Shown piece by piece: positions 48,101 through 58,328 of a stretch of DNA of 64,000 bases (position 1 is the stretch's first letter; every line of letters starts with the position of its first letter). Both the position numbers and the translations under genes were made by a program. This DNA comes from Fennellomyces sp. T-0311 (taxonomy: Eukaryota > Mucoromycota > Mucoromycetes > Mucorales > Lichtheimiaceae): NCBI GenBank assembly GCA_025266875.1, contig JALLLT010000006.1, forward strand, positions 558,001-622,000, in the 5' to 3' direction. Below the pieces are notes generated by a model. It was not told where the DNA came from. It saw only the letters and a program-made list of their open reading frames with translations, and did not search any database.

Positions 48101-49426
48101 ATACGTTTCGGTTTTATCTACAGCATAAAACGCTTAGCATCAGAGTATGGCTCTTTCAACATTCTCCAGAATATCGGGTGCATTTCATTATTATTAAATT
48201 TCATGAGTTCCTGGGTCGGATATTCGTAACATTAACAACACCTGTTATATGTACTGTTCGAGGAGAATGCTTCGTCTTCGTGATCGTAACAGAAATAGTA
48301 CATATGCCCCCCTCCATATCTTTATCGATAGCTGTTATAGGATACTCACAGCTGTGCAGTGAGCCGCTTGTGAGAAGAGATATGTGCATATTATCTTGGT
48401 ATTCTTACTGATAAAACTTTCTGTTGCTCCTGAGAATCCATCGGATCACCCCGAATGAAGATTATCAACTCTTAATGTGACAGAGATCTTGCTTTTAAGA
48501 CTAACCGTGGTACTAAAAACCTTGCTTTACCATAAATTATATCCTAATCCCTTTATATTTCACCAAGTAGTCGCTGTTAACAGACAATAGAATGAAGGTG
48601 GTGGGATTTTGCCCAAGGCGTGGATTAGTGACACTAACCAGTTGTGAGAATCCAGCACAAATCCATGACATCCTCGGTTACTTTCCATATTAGAACATCA
48701 AATTTGCTGATCTCACACAGCCGCTATAATGAGTAATCGATATTCAAACATGCGTCACGTTGTTTCAGTCCAAATTATCGCTTGACTTTCTCTCTCCTGT
48801 TATTCCTGCGCCAGAGTGAAGTCTATTTTTTTAAGCCAAGAGCGTAGATGGGATCAGTCCATAGATGATGTGTCATGCTGTAATGCAAAAGAGACAAGAC
48901 TGTTTTCCCCTTAGGTAATCCCAGAAAGTGCGTCGCTATGTGCGACAACCAAGTTCCTAAATAGCGAACTGATGGTTGTCCAAGAAGGCACGGCTCAATG
49001 TTCGGAAAGGCATGACTCTGGGAGTCCCACAGTGAGGATAATATATCGAAGAAAGTGCCGCCCGGATAACCAAGGGATACTAAGGCTGTCATGGCAACGT
49101 AAACATGATAACGTTTACTGACAACAAAATCTGGTCACTTTTTTTAAGCAGGCCATATAAAAGAAGCCGGGAAAAAAGTATGGGGAGAGAAAATAAGCTA
49201 CAGGGCCGGTAAAAGAAAATGCCTTTGCGGGAATATAGCAGTTTGTCATTGCGACATACTTTCAGGCCGATTTTCATATGTCTACAGGTATTTACGCTAC
49301 CAGTTTTCAATTCCGCTCCGGGAATTTTACTGAGGACCCCATGTGTATATGTCACGGTTTTGCGGGCATCAGCTTTCCCTCCTTTTCTTCTTTTCTCTCG
49401 TTTCTCTCACACACCAAAAGACCAGA
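45191..49426. other. 4.2-kb gene desert
   Basis: A/T-rich with no supported gene. An 89-codon minus-strand frame with ATG (48823-49092) and a 94-codon frame (47015-47299, minus) have no recognisable motif. The former could be a small gene divergent from PEX11, but I cannot support it. A TVRRHRRSVRSGWVI-like frame near 46160 recalls Tc1-type transposase wording, but it is too short to call. The last 100 bases are CT-rich, as expected before PEX11. Confidence 0.4.
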
Positions 49427-50287
49427 ATGTCCGTCGACGCTGTAAACCGATACCTCTCCACCACTGTCGGTCGTGAGAAGCTCTGCCGTTTGGTTCAGTA
49501 CTTTGCTCGCTTCTACGCGTTCTACTTGTTGCGCAACGGCGCCCCTAAAGAAGCCATCCAGCGCTGGAGCGATCTGAAGCTGAACATTGGCAACGCCCGC
49601 AAGTTCTTCCGTTTGTTCAAGCAGTTCGAGTTTGCCCAGGCTGGTGTTAAGAGCTTGTCAATTCAGGATGAAGTGTTGAAGGTCACTGCCGTCGTGAAGC
49701 AAGCCGGTATGTTCTTCTACTACTGCACCGAAGCCGTTGTTCTGGTATGCATGAGAAAACAATGGCGTCAGTTATGTTTGCTAAACACTCTGCTATAGGC
49801 CAACGCCGTCAACTTTTACAAGGTGACCAAGGTAAAGGATATTCAGCAACTCGGATTCAAGTGCTGGTTGACTGCCCTGAGCATGTCCATCATTTCGAGC
49901 TTGTACAAGTTCCGCAACTTGGGCATTCGTGCAGCACAGTTGGAAAAGACCTTCAAGTCGGAAAAGAGCAGTGAGCAAGTGCAGGCCGAGGGCAAGGCTT
50001 TGATCAAGTAAGCAAGGCAATTGCATAAAGTTTGATCAAAACTAAACTTTGTTTTACGCTTTAGGGAAAAGAAGGGTCTTCAGAAGCAATTGCTTCAGGA
50101 TGCCGTCGACATGATCATTCCATTGGCCGGTTTGAACTTGGCTCCTTTCGACGAAGGCATCGTCGGTTTGGCTGGGTAAGTTCATTCGCAAAATGGTGCG
50201 CGTGACTATTTTTACTCATATGCTCGTTTTAGTATGACCACCTCTTGGTTGGCCATGACCTCGCACTGGAAGAAGTTGAACGCCTAA
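49427..50287 (+). CDS. PEX11: peroxisomal membrane biogenesis protein PEX11
   Basis: Four exons: 49427..49744, 49799..50007, 50065..50175, 50233..50287 (230 aa). The N terminus VNRYLSTTVGREKLCRLVQYFARF is split here as the family's amphipathic helix (residues ~6-28). The core contains LNIGNARKFFRLFKQFE, then FYYCTEAVVLANAV and a KFRNLGIRAAQLEK helix. The C-terminal PLAGLNLAPFDEGIVGLAG segment is the conserved membrane element, ending with HWKKLNA. PEX11 inserts into the peroxisomal membrane and drives elongation and division. Length and intron phases fit. Highly regular codon use suggests strong expression. Confidence 0.96.
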
Positions 50288-51719
50288 GCGGCTTACCCCA
50301 TCTCTCTCCCATCCTCCAATTGCAAAAAGAAAACGTTCTTCAAATACTCCCTCACGAACTCGATTTGTATTCTATCCTCAACTTAGAATGCCATGTATTA
50401 TTGTGCTTTTTTACTCATGTTCCACCCGCTCGTGTCTTTGCATGGCTTGTGATTTATTTATTTTTTGGGGCGATAAGGGGTTGTGGAATATCTAGACGGC
50501 CAGATGGAAGACTTTTCCATTCATGGAACAAGTCCTTAGTCATGGGTTCAGTTATTAATATGTCGGTCTGGAATATGCAGCGCCAAGGACAACACCGGAG
50601 GATTCGTGCCAGACGAGCAAAAGGAGAATTTTTTTACTGCTCAGCTGAAACTATCAGGATTGATCTAAAAGCTAACCATCCGTATAAGTGCATTGGCCTA
50701 GAGGACAATGCATGTAGATAGGACGCATGCAATCATGTACTTCGAACCATAAAGTGTGTGCTTTGTTATGCATGCACAGTACGGAACTCACGGAATTGGC
50801 GCGCACACATGTTTGCAACATTCGTTGGTCTGATATGAGATTTTGCGGCTAAATCAACATGAAACATGGCAGAAAAAAGTGACAGCTCTAACATAGTACC
50901 GTTTTTTCCACTTATTCCCGTTCCATGCAAATATTTATTGCAGGGCGCCTACTCTTATCATTCATCCTGCTGCATCGCATAACAGTTGCAACATACACCA
51001 TCATAATACTGAATGCCTGGTCGTACATTGATATCACGACACAGAAAAGCCAGGTGGTGCAATCAGTCTTTTCTGTCAATATGTAAAGTCCCATTTAAAA
51101 CCTGTAGACGGGGCAAGAAAACGGCCCACGAAAAGTGTAAAAAAAAGTTCCATGGTGTACTACAAGCGGGTGAAACGTGCAAAACGATGTACAGATGAAC
51201 TATAAGCGCATATAAAGTTCTGTCAGAATCTACGATGCGATAGGCGGGCTTTGGATGCCCAGCGATAGGAAATTATAAAAAGAAAAAGAATCTGGCTAGT
51301 GTCACCATGGTAATCCAATTCTTTGGGTACAATTACCATACATGGAACAAAAGTAGCATTCGTCTTCGGTAGCAAAGCCGACCAGAAGAGCAGCCTCACC
51401 TGACAGGATATATCTGGGTGCTGATCAGTAAATGGCGATCTGAGTAAAAAAAAAAAAGAAAACGAAAAAGTTTCCCATCAAGATAAAGGGCTCGTGCGCA
51501 AAGACCAGGCTAATACAATCATATGAGAAGGGGCCCAGAACATTTTAGGAGCAGAATCCATAGGTGGGCAGACCACTTTTGGCGCTATCGCCGATAGTAA
51601 TATTTTTTACAGTGAAGTTATTTATTTACTACTCTGGATGTGATACTGAATTTTTTTGGAATGGGGTGAATACATATGTACATAAAAAGAAACGAAAAGC
51701 AATGGAACAAATTATATTT
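50288..51719. other. intergenic, no gene seen
   Basis: 1.43 kb between convergent PEX11 and the PP1 subunit gene. The frame at 50245-50721 is mostly 3' sequence of PEX11 in another frame and is not coding. Confidence 0.45.
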
Positions 51720-52796
51720 TTAACCGCAAATGGGTTCTGAGGATGGTAAGGATGGAGAAGTAGGGGCATATGTGTTTCCATAGAAACAATACTTGTTCAC
51801 AAAGTCATGATAACTGGATTGCAGCCCGTCTTCTTCTGTAGACTGTTGCTTGAGCGTGGAAAACCGCACCATCGGCTCTCTTCCGAATTGATAAACATCA
51901 TAAGGCACCTTTTTGGCCTCGGATAGAGATGCACCAAAGTCATAGCGGTGGCCCAACTTTTTCTTTTGCTGTCCCTGCATCTCCCTGCTTTCCGTTTGCG
52001 GTTGCTGCGCTGGGGGTTTTCGTTGTTTTTCCTTGTCAGTTGTCGCTGCAACGGTTGCCTTATCTACAGGTATTTGTTGTTCGGGAACTGGCGGTGCCAC
52101 TTTCTCAGGCGGCGTTGCGGTTGGAATGACGTCAATCTGATAGTTTGCACCGTCGTTGTTATCCCAATAGTCTTGTTCATTGACGGCGTACCGGAGCGCA
52201 AGATAGATGGTCGACTCTACCGGCTCATCCAGACTAATCACGAACGTGAACCGGTCCCATGTATTTGCGCTGCTTCCAATAGGTTCGCGGTACATCGCTT
52301 CGGTCTCGTGAAACGACTGCCAATAATCGGTGGTGTAGCGTACCAACACATGCTTCTCGAATGCGAGATTGGCAACCCGGCATCGGCCTATCAATGTGGT
52401 CTGGTCGGAAACTTGGACTCCCTCCATGCGGATCACACTCTGTTGGTTGCGCATAAGCATCGTGGTCTTGGTGGGCCAATTAGGGAACTTGAGTTCGATT
52501 GATAAGGATGGATCACCATCCCGGATGGCAATGGGCTTCTGCGTCTTGAAGAATAGTCGGACCTTCTCCAGCTTATCGTCACAGAAACGCACGGTTTTCT
52601 TGCTCTTCTTGTCATTAGTAATCTGCTGCGGCGTAACGGGTTGCTTTTGGGCATGTAAAAGGGTTACTCGCCGACGGCGCTCGCTGGCAAATGATTGATG
52701 TGAATGCTGGTGATGATTGTGATGATGGTTGTGATGATGGATATGATGATTATATGAGTAGAAGCATGGTGGCGAGAAAGACGGCGCCAGCGACAT
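51720..52796 (-). CDS. protein phosphatase 1 regulatory subunit with CBM21 domain
   Basis: Single exon, 358 aa. A PP1-docking RVxF motif (KTVRF, residues 67-71) is followed by a CBM21 carbohydrate-binding domain at about 120-222. Conserved CBM21 landmarks are HVLVRYTTDYWQSF, WDRFTFVISL and YAVNEQDYWDNNDGANYQI. This pairing defines glycogen-targeting PP1 subunits (yeast Gac1/Pig1/Pig2, mammalian PPP1R3), which bring PP1 to glycogen to activate glycogen synthase. A His-rich tract (residues ~17-34) sits at the N terminus. The C-terminal third is Pro/Gln-rich with a short conserved-looking YDFGASLSEAK motif. The gene's 5' leader contains several poly-A/T runs. Confidence 0.93.
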   Translation of the reverse strand: MSLAPSFSPPCFYSYNHHIHHHNHHHNHHQHSHQSFASERRRRVTLLHAQKQPVTPQQITNDKKSKKTVRFCDDKLEKVRLFFKTQKPIAIRDGDPSLSIELKFPNWPTKTTMLMRNQQSVIRMEGVQVSDQTTLIGRCRVANLAFEKHVLVRYTTDYWQSFHETEAMYREPIGSSANTWDRFTFVISLDEPVESTIYLALRYAVNEQDYWDNNDGANYQIDVIPTATPPEKVAPPVPEQQIPVDKATVAATTDKEKQRKPPAQQPQTESREMQGQQKKKLGHRYDFGASLSEAKKVPYDVYQFGREPMVRFSTLKQQSTEEDGLQSSYHDFVNKYCFYGNTYAPTSPSLPSSEPICG

Positions 52797-54469
52797 TATT
52801 AGAAAAAAAAAGCAATGAACAAGAAGCGATAGAAAAAAGAAAAGGTTTTCCCTTTTCTATTGTGGATGAAAGATAAGGAAGCAAGAGAAAGGAGAACAAA
52901 GTAGACGAGTGGCGGCCCTGGGGGCTTATATTGACATTGGAATTTTTTTTTTGTAGAACGCAGCTATCAGATCCCACTTTTTTTTTGCACGATCTTTTTT
53001 CTGCTTGAGCTTCCCACGCAAACAAATAAAAAAAAATTATACTGATTGCCGTCAAATGAGCACATTGCCTATCAAGGCCGGGCGTGATTGAAGGAGTCGC
53101 GACGCATGGACGCCCGACGAAAGAGAGGGGGTCGAGATTACACTCCTTTAATGCCACGCACAGTGCAGACTTTGGTTGCCATGGCTGATTGGTTCACTTT
53201 ATTTTCTCAAAAAAGGCGTAGGCGAAAAAAATCCTGCTCCACACAAGTTTTACCATATGGAGCACACGCCAATGGTGCGCAGTGTATATGTTACAATGTT
53301 TTTGTACTATTTGTAATGATCTGTACTATCCTTATCAATTTCCATTAAAAGTTTGCGTCGGATCTTGTAACCTCTTGTCGCTTGTGTCGCGCTTCCCTTA
53401 CCCCAACTTTTGACATATTGTTGTTAAGTGATGCATACTCTCTCACACCCAAGAAAAATACACACACCCACACCACCCACATTATCGCATAGATCAGTAA
53501 TGCATCTTCTTTCTCACTCACCAGCCTTTTTCTTCACACTCTAACCGTTAGTCGGAGTGACAGCATCCCGGCTAAACCTAAATCAGGCACAGTTCAAGAT
53601 GGACAAAGCGTTTTTTCGTACCACGTTTGTGGCGGGAAATCGCTGGTCGCGTGATCGATTTGCATAAATTCGCAACCAAAGCATGTATAACAAACACAAA
53701 CGAAAAAACAAATGACCGTGTCCTACCGTGCCCATCGAGTTTCACCATATACAAATGACCAGCTAATATTTTCATGTTGCAAACAAACAGCAGCGCGTCA
53801 AGTGTTCGTTCTGTTATACAACAAAGCGGAAGACGGTGTTGTGTAACAGCCGTTCTGTATTCTGGTCCTATATAGCCATTCTGACTTCCCACCCAGTATT
53901 CGGAGCCGATGGGCCAGGCCTTCAAGTCATGCACTCAGCTGACCTTCGGCTACCGGGGCTCTTGCCTTGTTTTGATATATCGCTTTTGAGTAAGTGGAGC
54001 CTTTTTGGCAAGAGAAAAATCAATCCAAGAGGTGCAACAGAAACCAATATAAATATGTTTCTCCGCTTGCTCCGTTTGTTATCGTCGGACGGGTCGTACC
54101 GGTTCTGTGGTTTATCGTGTAACTAAATATAGCGAAAAAGAAAAGCCTCGCTACGACTTGGACCAAGCGCTGTGCCACGTTGCAATCATCGTGGGAGATC
54201 CCCAATAATTTATTCGTGTAATCCATAGGACGGAGCTGATAGATAAAAGAAATATCGTGATTAACGGTCTAGCTTGCATATTTTTTTGGCATACAAAAAC
54301 GGGCTACAATTATTACAATGGTTTTTTTCATTTACTATATAAAAATATTATGACACTGGTTGTTTTCCTGTTGCCTTTTGTTTAGATGCCACGTGCCGCT
54401 TCGAAAGCAATGTCGACTGTTTCCCGCCAACTATTTTGTAGAGTCAGCAAAACTGACAGCAACAACCCC
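52797..54469. other. intergenic, no gene seen
   Basis: 1.67 kb with long A or T runs (about 52930-53030) and a CA-rich patch (~53455-53480). The 118-codon minus-strand frame at 53578-53934 shows no motif and is not supported. Confidence 0.4.
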
Positions 54470-55253
54470 TTACATGCAATCCTTGCCTTCATGCCGCTGT
54501 TTTTTCCTGTGATCATGGCGTTGACCTTTGCGTCCTCGCTTGAGACTATCTTCCAAATAATCGCTATCATCATCGTAGTCATCATCTTCTTCGTCATCCT
54601 CATCGTCGTCTTCGTCTTCCTGCGGTGGCTGTATCCTCACGAGAATCAGTGGCAAAATACGCCGACGTGCATTGATAAACCAGTTGCTGATCTGATTCAG
54701 CGTCAGCCCTGTTTTATTCCGGAGTGCAATCTTTTCTTCTTCTGTGGGATATGGATGCTGACAATGATCGATCAACCACTGCTTTAAAACAGCTGTCACT
54801 GTCTTTGGTAGATTCCCGCGGCGTTTTCGGAGCGGCTGCTGTTGCTGGTAGTAATGGCGATCCGGACTATGCGGTTTCGATAACGACTGTCGGTGTTGCA
54901 ATGGCGACGGTGGAGGACTCGTGCTGTTGCCTGAACATGTCGATGAGGACGAGGACGATGTCGACAGTCGTGGTGAGGTGTCATGTCCCTGAGTCCGAGT
55001 GGACTGAGTAATGTACTGCCACCATTTACTGTTTGTTTGAAGCATCTGGTCCATACGCTCCTTTTTCATTTGGATCATTGGTCGGTAATATGGGTCCCCG
55101 TACAGTATGGCGCTGCTGTCATTTTTATCGTTATTGTGAAACAGAATGACAGGATGAAAGTGGTGTTGACCCTCCTATATTTGTATTATGATTCTTCCGT
55201 ATGTAAAAAACAAGGGGGACATAACTTACTGTTGGCTTGTTCTGGCAGAGCAT
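54470..55253 (-). CDS. TALE-class homeodomain transcription factor
   Basis: Two exons on the minus strand: 55230..55253 (24 nt) and 54470..55174, giving 242 aa. The upstream exon was placed because the frame continues past ATG 55078 to a TATAG acceptor, and a GTAAGT donor 55 bp upstream restores phase after an ATG. If that is wrong, the protein starts at 55078 (202 aa). The homeodomain is RKRRGNLPKTVTAVLKQWLI, with the three-residue loop extension PYP (HCQHPYPTEEEK). The recognition helix ISNWFINARRR has canonical N51. A nearly unbroken Asp/Glu tract of about 25 residues follows, then a Lys/Arg/His-rich tail. A Ser-rich region precedes the homeodomain. It is a nuclear DNA-binding regulator; its targets are unknown. 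Confidence 0.92.
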
Positions 55254-56828
55254 TACGGAAAATTATATGAAAAAGAAAAGAAAGAGCGCATATAACAAAT
55301 GAGGCTAACGGGGTTCAACGTATCACGGTCTCTTTTTATGGGAACGCAAAAAACAGTTTGATGTGCATAAGTTCCCCAGAAAGAATGATCCTGAAAAGAT
55401 GTTTACACGCCCATTATCTAATATTGGGTGCTTTCACAATAAGTTCGTTTCCAAACATCGCTCACCCCTTTCTCTTGATTCATTACTTTTTGCCATAGGG
55501 GTGAGGATAGCGATCTGTCAAAGATACCTCTCATTTCTTGTTTCGTTGCTGTTATGATTGTGCCCGAAAAATAGAGTGAAAACAAATATGCAGGTCTTTT
55601 GCGCCCTATACATCGTTGACAGCCTCATCTATCGCCCCCTTTGAACCCTGATTTCCTTCAATCTCTAACAAATACGCGAGAGATCGACTATCTTTTGGTA
55701 GGAGGCTTCGTAGGAGTGATAAAATCGATTGGTTTGTTGATGGGTATATATGTTAGAGTAGCAGCTGACGAGATCACACTATCATGTTACTTTTTAATAC
55801 ACTTAAATAACGATCTCTGGACTGTTACCCAAATACAGGACAACAGATCGAAAAAGGATCAACTTATTACAACTGATTGGCCCACTTGTTTTTGTGGCCA
55901 GGGAAACCTCCCTATTACGCGACATAGATAAATATGCAACTTGTTGATCAAGCTTGGGTAAGGATATGGCAAGGATGACCATTTTCTTACCGAAGAAAAA
56001 AAAATAGGAGACATGGTCTTTTTGCCACCCGTCATTATTTAAGGACTCATCATCTTAAAGTTACATTGACATATTTTTTGTCGGCGCACTATTATAACTG
56101 CGTGCATGAGGTATCCTCTTTATTTTATTTTTTTACTTGCATCGGCTGATAATCGCATGCAGCAGGAGTCGAATATTTAGTAGGCGGCTTTATCGCGCTT
56201 GTCAGCCGAGAAACGCGCAGTACTCAGCAGATAACATGATGTTAACCTGACTTTTAGCATCGACAAGAACTATGCATCACCATCCCTGGCGTTGTTGCAT
56301 AGAACTATCCAGTAATCTTGGGGCTGTTTTTGGCATAGCCCGGATAGCCAAAATGACTACCTATGCCCGAGCACTCAGCAGGGAGACAGAGCCATATCTG
56401 TCCTCGAGTGTGACAGGCTAGTAGAACAGTAATTCCACGCATCTGGGGAAAACGATTAAGGTTTTTGACGTGTGAAAATCGTACTTTATTATCATCCCAC
56501 GGCTAGTGCTTATGAAACGGCGTACGACACAATTTGTTGGCGCCAACTCGGCGATGTCGTCATTCCCTGCTATTAATACACACGGATGTTGAATTAAGCG
56601 CACCAGTAAAGCAGAAACGTCCGCAGCAGGACGTTTACGTGATGTATTACGCAGCGAAGATCTCCGTGCGAATACGCCTTTACCAAATAGGAAGTCATTG
56701 GCATAATGGCTAAAGATGATTGGGCATATTAAGACCGGTTCCTGCGTACTGCGTAATATGTCTTGGCCTCCCCAACCTCCTCTCCTTTTTACTTTATTCC
56801 TCCAAACTACAAGCACCCATAGCACCGA
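55254..56828. other. intergenic, no gene seen
   Basis: 1.57 kb between the divergent TALE gene and the next plus-strand gene. The 135-codon minus-strand frame at 56418-56825 ends exactly at the next gene's leader and lacks any motif. A CT-rich leader precedes ATG 56829. Confidence 0.4.
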
Positions 56829-57722
56829 ATGCTGCTTCGTCTCACATCAACCCTTCGATCCTTCAAGCCGCAGAACCAGCAACAAGTTCATAAGCTCGCC
56901 CCATGGACTCTTTCCCTGCCCACACCAACCTCTTCACTGCTCCTGCCATCATCGTCACTCGTATCCGACCTCAAGTTGACCCGGTACCATCTTGGCCGAC
57001 TCTGGTCCATGTTAACCAGTTCCTTTGACAAGAAGAAATCCCTCTTCTATGACCTAAAACCATATAATGAACGAATGTGTTTGAAATGGCCGGACAGCAT
57101 GACCATTCACATTTCAACCGAGGATTTGCACGAATTCTTCGAAGCCATTACAAGCCCGACTTGCGCCACGGTATACGCGAACGTCAGTGCAAACCTCCAG
57201 CAAGTACATCTCGGACATGGCGCGCGACGCGTATTAACGGCACCTACCGGTGGACGCACTTCTCAATCCAGTGTGATGAGTGAAGCTCTCTCGGTCGAAC
57301 TCCTGAGTCGACTCCTGGGCTCGGACCTGACCAAGACAGAGACCGAGCTGATGTATGCCAGCGAAGGGCCTATGACTGATTATGCATGCCAGATCCATAA
57401 TACCCAATTGGGCGTGTCTGTCACCAGAGCAATGTCGTACTGGGGAAACTACACCAAGGAAGACGCAATCAAGTTACTGACGCGCAAGCTCAACGGGATT
57501 CTGCGTTCTAGCGAACGCATCGTCAACGCTAGTTTTGATAAGCAGATCTTGCACGTGCTTACAATGTCAGGTCGAGATGCGGCGATGGTCAAACGCGCGT
57601 GCAGGCAGTTGTCACAGGAACTCAAGTCGGATACGGTGATCCTGATCACGACTCTGAATACGGAGAGCGTGTTTTTCGACAGCAACCAGAGCTTGGCGAA
57701 GAAGCGGAACGAGTTAAAATAA
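56829..57722 (+). CDS. conserved-looking protein of unknown function with possible mitochondrial presequence
   Basis: Single exon, 297 aa. The N terminus MLLRLTSTLRSFKPQ is basic and hydroxylated with no acidic residues for about 46 positions, compatible with a mitochondrial targeting signal. The core is globular alpha/beta with strong motifs that read as conserved: LTAPTGGRTSQSSVMSEALS, SVELLSRLLGSDL, KTETELMYASEGPMTDY, GVSVTRAMSYWG, and DKQILHVLTMSGRD. I have a sense of similar wording in uncharacterised proteins of other fungi but know no function. The pattern TGG-R-T-S-Q could be a phosphate or nucleotide loop, which is speculation. It is clearly coding by composition. Confidence 0.78.
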   Translation: MLLRLTSTLRSFKPQNQQQVHKLAPWTLSLPTPTSSLLLPSSSLVSDLKLTRYHLGRLWSMLTSSFDKKKSLFYDLKPYNERMCLKWPDSMTIHISTEDLHEFFEAITSPTCATVYANVSANLQQVHLGHGARRVLTAPTGGRTSQSSVMSEALSVELLSRLLGSDLTKTETELMYASEGPMTDYACQIHNTQLGVSVTRAMSYWGNYTKEDAIKLLTRKLNGILRSSERIVNASFDKQILHVLTMSGRDAAMVKRACRQLSQELKSDTVILITTLNTESVFFDSNQSLAKKRNELK

Positions 57723-58328
57723 GAAATTCGGAAGTGCGGAACGAACATATATTTGTTGCCACACCGTGGACGCATTCTTGCTTATGACCTCATGACAGGC
57801 TACCCGAAGCAGTAACCTGGCAACCCAGCAACTTAATGGCTTTAATTCAGCTGTTGCCATGGCTCCCGTGTTGCTTATCCCCTGGCTGTTTCGCGGGCGC
57901 AATTCGTGTATAGTACTAGATAGAATGGCGGGCGCGATGGGTCGCATAGACGAAGCGCACAATAAAAGGCAGAAAACAGCGAGGGGGCGGGCAGGGCGAA
58001 AGAACATGGATTTCGCTTGTGTCACATTTTGCTGTGGTTGAAAAATCTTCCAGATCACCTCGTTTGCTATCAAAAAATGAAGAACAATACTGCTTCCTCC
58101 TCTTTCTCTTTCTTACTGTCTTGCGTGTTTATGTACATGCGTGCGTAAAAAAGATCGACAAACGTGCGCGCCCCACCCCTGTCTTTTCCACTCCATCCAG
58201 CTCGAACCGCCTCCGTATTCGTTTCAGAAGCCAAAACGTGAGGTTTTGCCCGCCCTTTTTTATAGTGTGCCTATCTGTCCCCCTTGGGAAAGCAAAAATT
58301 ACTCCCCCCCTCCTTTAATAAGCTTAGC
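57723..58328. promoter_or_regulatory. promoter/leader region of the Kin4-like kinase gene
   Basis: 606 bp with pyrimidine-rich tracts (58085-58120 and 58185-58320), as seen before other starts in this window. No gene is supported. Confidence 0.35.

Noticed and set aside
37324..49426. Possible CRISPR or defence-like repeat array
   Set aside because: The repeats are long, diverged gene blocks without regular spacers, and the organism is eukaryotic.
53578..53934. 118-codon minus-strand frame
   Set aside because: No motif, poor composition, no promoter-like context, and surrounded by non-coding sequence.
56418..56825. 135-codon minus-strand frame
   Set aside because: No recognisable motif. It abuts the next gene's leader, and the reading appears to be chance.
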